DNA of 64,000 nt from Micropruina glycogenica (GTDB lineage: Bacteria; Actinomycetota; Actinomycetes; Propionibacteriales; Propionibacteriaceae): assembly GCF_900289045.1 (NCBI RefSeq), contig NZ_LT985188.1, positions 744,001 through 808,000 of the forward strand, read 5' to 3'. A model generated the notes under the pieces. The model was not told the DNA's origin. It did no database searches and worked only from the letters and a program-made list of their open reading frames with translations. Position numbers and translations under genes: made by a program. Every line of letters starts with the position of its first letter. The first letter of the stretch is position 1. Shown in pieces: positions 59,194 to 64,000 of this stretch.

Positions 59194-59417
59194 ACCCACG
59201 ATCAGATTGGCCACAGCGGCATGATTGGATGGGTCCGGTGTCCGGGGCGCCCTGCGGGCCCGAGGTTGAGGGCTAGAACGGAGCGGACCACCGATTACCC
59301 TTCTCCCATCCGCTTGGTATCTAGCGGAGGAGGCGATCGGCCTTGAGATCCACCGGCGATTCGTGACTGTCCTAGACACTGGGCTGTGCAGTAGTCGTCC
59401 TACTCGGCCAAGGTCCT

Positions 59418-61139
59418 TCAACGGCAGTCGAGTTCAGCCAAGAGTGATGCCATCTCGCGAGGGATATCCTCAGCACGGTGTTCCAAGGCGAGCTTCCGGG
59501 ACGACACCGTTCGGAGCTTGCGGGTCGCCAGGAGGCCATTCAGCGTAGACAGAAGCTCTTTTGCATTGACCCGGTACCACCGGAAGGACTGAATCTTCCA
59601 ACGCTCATCGAAGTCCTTCTGTGCCCGCTCAATTACGGTGGCTAGATCCTCTGCTGACGGTGCGTCTCGGCGATGCTCGGCCGCGAACTGCGCGGCGGCG
59701 TGGTACCGCTGATTCTCCGCGCATTCGTCGAGCAACACTTCCACCGCTGGCACGCTCGCACCGCTCACCCGTGAGATCACCTCGGGCGACAGGAGGTAGC
59801 TCTCGAGTTCCTTCTTCTCCCAGACGTGCACGTTAACGCCAGAGGCCTCTAGAGTGCTCACAAGTCGCGCCACCTGATTCTCAGAGTGGTAGTCGCGGTC
59901 AAGGATCACCGAAATGGTGACTGCACCCGGTAGGAGTTCCTTGGTGAGCCAGGCGAATGCGGGCACGTGATCCCATGACGAAAAACCGCCCAAGGGAATG
60001 ATCGCCATGCCATCCTCTGTCGCGACGCGTTCGAGCCCGAGCTTCTGCGCAAGAATCCTCAGGATTCTGATGTCTTGGCCCTCGACGAATACCACGTTCG
60101 ATGCCCTCAGTGCTTTTGCCAGTCGAAGGTTGAAACCCGACCCGATCGCTTGGCTGAGTGTCTCGAGCTGCGCGTCCGAACTAGCTCGCCGCGCCGACGT
60201 CGTCGACTTGTCCACTAGCGCCACCAGTGCGGCGTCGACCTCCGCGGCGATCTCCGCAGAGTGGGTTGCCATGATCACCTGTTTGCCGCTCTGGTCGAGC
60301 AGCGCCACAAGGCGCCTCTGGAGGTCTGGGTGGAGGAACACCTCAGGCTCGTCGAGGACGAGAGTCGCGCAGTCCCGGGATCTGTACACGTGGTAAAGGA
60401 CCTGCAACCAGACCTGCACGCCGTCGCCGGCCCAGATGAGTTCCTTCGGGACGCGACTTCCGGCCTCGTGATAGAACACATCAAGGTACGCACCCTCGTC
60501 GTAGCGAAGGGTCGGGCGTTCCAGCTCCATGCCGCTGATCCATGGCGCTGACCACTCGACGAAGTCTGGCCAGTCGCCTTGCCTGGCAACCTGGTAGAGC
60601 TGATTGCGAAAGTGTCGACTTGCCACGCGCGACTCCACGCTCGACCTGACGTACTGCTCATCCCGGAGCGCTTCCGAGTGATCAACAGGGCTCAGAGGTG
60701 CAATGATCCCGAGACGGGGAAAGCATGTTCGTGCCTGTGTAGGGCTGGTGACTGGGTATCCATCACCACGCCGCAAGTAGAAGAACGGTTCCTCATCGGC
60801 GTCGCCATCCGGCCAAACGACGATCAGTTGGGAGCCGTTGTCCCAGGTGAGTTCAACGGTGGTCTCTTCCGACCCAAACTCGTGGCGCACGCTCTCTGCG
60901 AGCGCCGGGTAGTCCCGCAGGGTGGCTGGATAGCACTGATATGTCGCATCCCTGTGCTCACGGACCTGCGACGAGCGCCTGCTCCAGGCATGCCGAAGCA
61001 GCGTCTGGGACAGTCGGAGCGCCGTGAGCAGACTTGACTTCCCGGCATTGTTCGGCCCCATGAGATAAGCACCGCGGCGGAAACTGATCGAGTAACTCGA
61101 GAACGTGCGGTAGTTGCGCACCCTCAACGATTTCAGCAT
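59418..61139 (-). CDS. AAA-ATPase with TOPRIM domain (OLD/PARIS-like)
   Basis: 573 residues. The AAA_15/21 ATPase has Walker A GPNNAGKSS (28-36), Walker B TLVLDEPE (259-266) and an H-loop ATHS (291-294). A TOPRIM-like half follows: Glu353 in VFVEGQDIRIL, Asp414 and Asp416 in VILDRD, and WEKKELESYLL (440-450), as in OLD nucleases and in the AriA-AriB pair of PARIS fused in one chain. No UvrD partner (Gabija) is nearby. ATG at 61139; it converges with the 2-TM protein gene. Confidence 0.8.
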   Translation of the reverse strand: MLKSLRVRNYRTFSSYSISFRRGAYLMGPNNAGKSSLLTALRLSQTLLRHAWSRRSSQVREHRDATYQCYPATLRDYPALAESVRHEFGSEETTVELTWDNGSQLIVVWPDGDADEEPFFYLRRGDGYPVTSPTQARTCFPRLGIIAPLSPVDHSEALRDEQYVRSSVESRVASRHFRNQLYQVARQGDWPDFVEWSAPWISGMELERPTLRYDEGAYLDVFYHEAGSRVPKELIWAGDGVQVWLQVLYHVYRSRDCATLVLDEPEVFLHPDLQRRLVALLDQSGKQVIMATHSAEIAAEVDAALVALVDKSTTSARRASSDAQLETLSQAIGSGFNLRLAKALRASNVVFVEGQDIRILRILAQKLGLERVATEDGMAIIPLGGFSSWDHVPAFAWLTKELLPGAVTISVILDRDYHSENQVARLVSTLEASGVNVHVWEKKELESYLLSPEVISRVSGASVPAVEVLLDECAENQRYHAAAQFAAEHRRDAPSAEDLATVIERAQKDFDERWKIQSFRWYRVNAKELLSTLNGLLATRKLRTVSSRKLALEHRAEDIPREMASLLAELDCR

Positions 61140-61404
61140 GCAAGATTCCTAAGACGGGTTCTATTCGGTTCTGCCCGAATCCTAGGTTCCTAGTCCCGTG
61201 CGGCGGGCCGGAACCTAGAGTACTCTGCCTCGGTGGGCTCCAGCCGTCGAACTCACACGCTTGAGGGCCGGCTCTGACAGCTCACCGGCGCCCAGCCGGT
61301 CGGTACGACTAACCGCGAACTCCGCGGCAGAACCGCGCGTTCCGGGATGCGCCGCGGGTGCGCAGATCTCGCCCTATGCTGCAAATCCAGCTGAAGGGAC
61401 GGCC
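61140..61404. other. Gap with an inverted repeat
   Basis: No gene. CTAGGTTCC (61182-61190) and its exact complement GGAACCTAG (61210-61218) face each other across 19 bases, between the divergent AAA-TOPRIM gene and the NYN remnant. Could be an operator or a recombination scar; the DNA around it is otherwise featureless. Confidence 0.5.
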
Positions 61405-61614
61405 ATGGACGGCGGAGAACCGATTCGATCTGTGCTCTTTGTGGACTTCGACAACATCTTCAGCGACTTGGGAAAGCTGAACCGGGATGCGGCTGAAGTC
61501 TTTGCCGATCAGCCGAATCTTTGGGTTGGCTGGCTAGAGAGCGGCATGGGTGGCCGAACCGGGCCAAGGCGCTTCCTAGTGAAGAACATGTATCAGAGCC
61601 CTGCCGCCTATGGA
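61405..61614 (+). pseudogene. N-terminal remnant of a NYN-domain protein
   Basis: 70 residues from ATG 61405: VLFVDFDNIFSDLGKLN, with the catalytic Asp pair of NYN/PIN nucleases, then NLWVGWLE and RRFLVKNMYQSPAAYG. The remainder is replaced at about 61615-61622 by a gene fragment on the other strand. It is a broken nuclease gene. Confidence 0.7.
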
Positions 61615-61622
61615 ACGGCTCG

Positions 61623-61883
61623 CGCCCGGCTCGTGGAATGGCCCACATACCCGCCCGGGTTGACCACAAGGACCCGGTCGGCCAAGTCGATCTTCCGCAG
61701 ATGGAGTTCACTCAGCGCGGCCTTCTGCTCATCGGTGACTTTCTTGCTTGGTTCACGATGGCTGAACATGCCTGGTGCGACGACGAGGACACCGGCAAGA
61801 GTCAGGTCGCCGTTCGCTGCGAGCATGTCGCCCGCGAACCGGGTCGAGCCGCAGATGCAGACAATCTCTGGGCGGTTGGGCAC
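61623..61883 (-). pseudogene. Nucleoside 2-deoxyribosyltransferase-like fragment
   Basis: 87 residues from GTG 61883: EIVCICGSTRFAGDML, LAGVLVVAPGMFSH, LHLRKIDLADRVLVVNPGGYVGHSTSRA, the core of a phage-type deoxyribosyltransferase-like (DUF4406-like) family. It lacks its last ~15 residues and meets the NYN remnant tail to tail. Together the two mark a deletion or inversion. Confidence 0.65.
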
Positions 61884-61961
61884 GGAGGACCTTCGATCTC
61901 TTGGGCGCCTTCGCCCGAAGGCTATCCTGCCGTGCATTCATCGTCACGATCCAAGCCGGGA

Positions 61962-62020
61962 GCGGCATTGAGGGCGGTTGCGCTCGGGTGGCAGCCAGCC
62001 GAAAGGCTACCCTCGCCACC
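61962..62020. repeat. Diverged copy of the 59-bp repeat unit
   Basis: Same length and order as the units at 55452 (GCGGCA, AGGGCGG, GCTCGGG, GGCTACCCTCGC), about 12 differences. 61884-62246 has no gene otherwise. Confidence 0.7.
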
Positions 62021-62246
62021 GCGCCAAAGTCGGATGACCGGCGGCGCAGCACCGGGGCCCACTTACAGCCATTCTGGGACTTTCACGGGGCACCAGTGGG
62101 TCGCCTTACCGGTCGACCTGCCGCCCATTCGAGCGTGGCGATGTGCGGCGAAAGCCTGAGATGGGCGGAGGAGGTCCTGCAGCGTGTGGTGCGTTTCGAT
62201 GCCTTCGTCGGCAAGTCGCGGGCAACCGGCATGTCGCGCGGCGGAC

Positions 62247-64000
62247 CTACTCCGATTCCCGTGTTGGAACGGCCGGTTCGCGCCCTTCAGCTGCCTCTGG
62301 ATCGTGTAGTGCGTTCCAGTACGGGATGAACACGAGCCTGAGCGTCAGCCACCAGAGGTAGACGCTGGCGCCGGATGAGAACACCGAGTCGCCGATCAGT
62401 CCGTGTGCGACTTCGTTGCGAAGGTTTGGGCCAATGGGCCCGCAGAGCAATGCGCGAAGTTCGAAGGCAAGATCCTCTCCGAAGATGTCGACGACCCGCT
62501 CGTTCTCCATGAGCGCGGACAGGCCAATCTCGTTCTCGTTGCCGTCGGCGCCGATCGCGCTCGTGCGCTCGCCGGCGTTCGCGAGGTGCAACCGCACAAG
62601 TGCCTCGATAGCGGGTACGAGGAGGTGCACCGCGGCTCCGAAGTCCCCGCTGTATCCGTAGTGGAGCCCTCGCGCAAAGATCCCTTCGTGCGTGCTCGGC
62701 ACGATGGGGCTAGCGGCAGCAAGTGCCTGGAAGTGGCCGATGTGAAGCCGGTGATCGGTGGATAACTGTCTCCAACCCTTCGGGAGCACGATGCCCCCGA
62801 GAAGGTTGACCCGTAGCTGGAATTGCTGGATCATTTCTTCCCAAGTTGACGCCTTCTCGCCGAAAATCGTGGCGCCCTCGTCGGCAGGCGAGCGGTACAC
62901 GGTGCGTCCGTCGGAACTCAACGTTCGCCGCCCGATCAGTGACAAGAGGGGGTGCTGCTGCTCGCGCTCCTCTGCTTCCGTCCTAGCTGCCGACAGGCTC
63001 GCGAAGGCTTGTATGCCGGCGAACCGCCGAAGCGACTCAACTGGATCGTCGCTACGGATCGCGGCAAGCAACTCAGTGACATGGCGGCTGAGGTCGCCGC
63101 CTTCTGTTGTGAACACGTGCATCTGACCGACCGCCGCGGCGCCGCTCTCCCGGATTCGGCGCGCGAGTTCGGCTGGAAGGTCAGCCGCTCCGAGCCGCTC
63201 GCGGGCCGTGCGTGGCAACGTGCGAAGAACCTTGAGCGCCATCTCCAACTGGACGCACGCCCTGAGCGCTTCAGAAGCTTCGGCCTCTGCGACTAGTCGC
63301 TGAACTATGGCATATGTCGCGTCCTCGCTCGCCTCTGGATTGCCCGCACGCCGATACCACTCAGCTGCGACTTCCAGGGTGTCCTGAGCGACGATTGACT
63401 GGAGGCCTTCCGCATGAGCTGCGAGGTGCGCCGCGATCGCCCCGGCATGGTCGCGCCCAAGCCGATGGTCGCCCAGCATTCGGGCCGCGCGCACCGCGAG
63501 TACGCCGTCGGAGGATGTGGTTGCAGCTTCGACGAGTTGGCGCTCGATCTCCTGGAGTTGCGCCGACGCGACGCCACGAAAACGAACACCGACGGCAAGC
63601 CCGCGGTCCCACTGCTCCGCTGAGTGGGTCATCGCCTCACTGGTAACCCCATGGTCCGCCAGGGCCTGAAGCTGCGCTGCGTGCCAAGTCGCGCGACGCG
63701 CGGGTTCTCCAGCGATCGCGATGACGTCGAGGATGCGACTCCGAAGGATGAGGTTAGGGACGAGCTCCGCGACATCAGCCAACACCGCGATGTCCGCGTC
63801 CGTGAAGTCTGCAGGAATGGGACTCCTCCTATCGCCGAACGTAGCGAAAGGGCCGTACGGATTGGTCCAGTCGTTGCCGTTCGGCATGAACCACGCAACC
63901 GTCGCCAGCAGCCCCGACACGTACCGAACATCCTCGTCGACGTCAGCGTCATCGCTGATAGCCCGGAGAGGACTTCCCATAAGGAGGGTGCCCGCATCAT
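62247..64000 (-). CDS. DUF4209-like protein with HEPN-type tail, 5'-truncated by window edge
   Basis: 584 residues are visible with no stop before the window edge, so the start may lie outside; ATG 63980 is the first in frame. The all-helical N-terminal half (HHx repeats with LADVAELVPNLILRSRILDVI) is followed by the DUF4209-type C-terminus LLCGPIGPNLRNEVAHGLIG, where Arg-Asn-x3-His fits the HEPN motif. Family function is unknown. Possibly an RNase effector of the island. Confidence 0.65.
   Translation of the reverse strand, partial: DAGTLLMGSPLRAISDDADVDEDVRYVSGLLATVAWFMPNGNDWTNPYGPFATFGDRRSPIPADFTDADIAVLADVAELVPNLILRSRILDVIAIAGEPARRATWHAAQLQALADHGVTSEAMTHSAEQWDRGLAVGVRFRGVASAQLQEIERQLVEAATTSSDGVLAVRAARMLGDHRLGRDHAGAIAAHLAAHAEGLQSIVAQDTLEVAAEWYRRAGNPEASEDATYAIVQRLVAEAEASEALRACVQLEMALKVLRTLPRTARERLGAADLPAELARRIRESGAAAVGQMHVFTTEGGDLSRHVTELLAAIRSDDPVESLRRFAGIQAFASLSAARTEAEEREQQHPLLSLIGRRTLSSDGRTVYRSPADEGATIFGEKASTWEEMIQQFQLRVNLLGGIVLPKGWRQLSTDHRLHIGHFQALAAASPIVPSTHEGIFARGLHYGYSGDFGAAVHLLVPAIEALVRLHLANAGERTSAIGADGNENEIGLSALMENERVVDIFGEDLAFELRALLCGPIGPNLRNEVAHGLIGDSVFSSGASVYLWWLTLRLVFIPYWNALHDPEAAEGREPAVPTRESE

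Noticed and set aside
61405-61971. One 189-residue protein from NYN to repeat DNA
   Set aside because: After residue 70 the translation is out-of-frame antisense to the deoxyribosyltransferase fragment; two remnants explain it better.

Overview
The window is high-GC DNA from an actinobacterium. Three things support this: the core gene neighbourhood (phoH-ybeY-CNNM/CorC-era, recO, uppS, glyS of the single-chain type, dusB, dgt, dnaG), frequent GTG/TTG starts, and long leucine codons of the CTG type. The set would fit a member of the Propionibacteriales, but the sequence alone does not fix the family.

Layout. 0-3.1 kb: a partial P-loop kinase, then phoH-ybeY-phosphotransferase. 3.1-10.4 kb: a complete ribose operon rbsR-A-C-B-K-D with a clear promoter and operator. 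Broken genes border it on both sides (IS256-type transposase, an NlpC-like N-terminus and a zwf-like C-terminus on the left; a TauE/SafE N-terminus on the right), so it looks inserted. 10.4-22 kb: DUF2254 protein, CNNM/CorC, Era, an ABC exporter with a LolA-like protein, an HtrA-like protease, a FUSC transporter, a TauE/SafE permease and a winged-helix protein. 22-27 kb: leuA behind a probable leucine leader-peptide switch, a TetR regulator and argG. 27-35.9 kb: uppS, a frameshifted membrane protein, a LarC-like protein, recO, glyS, a methyltransferase and an MFS exporter. 35.9-39.9 kb: an APC permease carrying a frameshift and joined directly to the last 88 codons of a KdpE-type regulator, followed by an intact IS1182-type element. 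39.9-49.1 kb: dusB, then a sugar module (ABC importer, GH3 glycosidase, ROK kinase, ROK repressor with a perfect 19-bp operator), probably for amino sugars or chito-oligosaccharides. 49.1-53.7 kb: dgt, dnaG, a small sigma factor, a conserved hypothetical gene and tRNA-Asn.

53.7-64 kb, downstream of tRNA-Asn, has a different character. It holds a TetR/DUF6326 pair with tandem operators, a 59-bp tandem repeat, an Mrr-like nuclease, a RelA/SpoT-type nucleotide synthetase fused to a HEPN-like C-terminus, a two-TM protein, an AAA-TOPRIM (OLD/PARIS-like) protein, a NYN/deoxyribosyltransferase-like deletion scar and a DUF4209-like protein. It reads as a tRNA-adjacent defence-type island. Its far end lies outside the window.

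Three repeat families are scattered through the resident DNA: an exactly 104-bp dyad element (3 copies), a 109-bp inverted repeat built on a GGGACGGTTCC core, and short palindromes of the CATCCCGGCGAACGCCGGGATC type. The best candidates for new biology are the leuA alternative-helix switch, the 104-bp dyad family and the synthetase-HEPN gene of the island.
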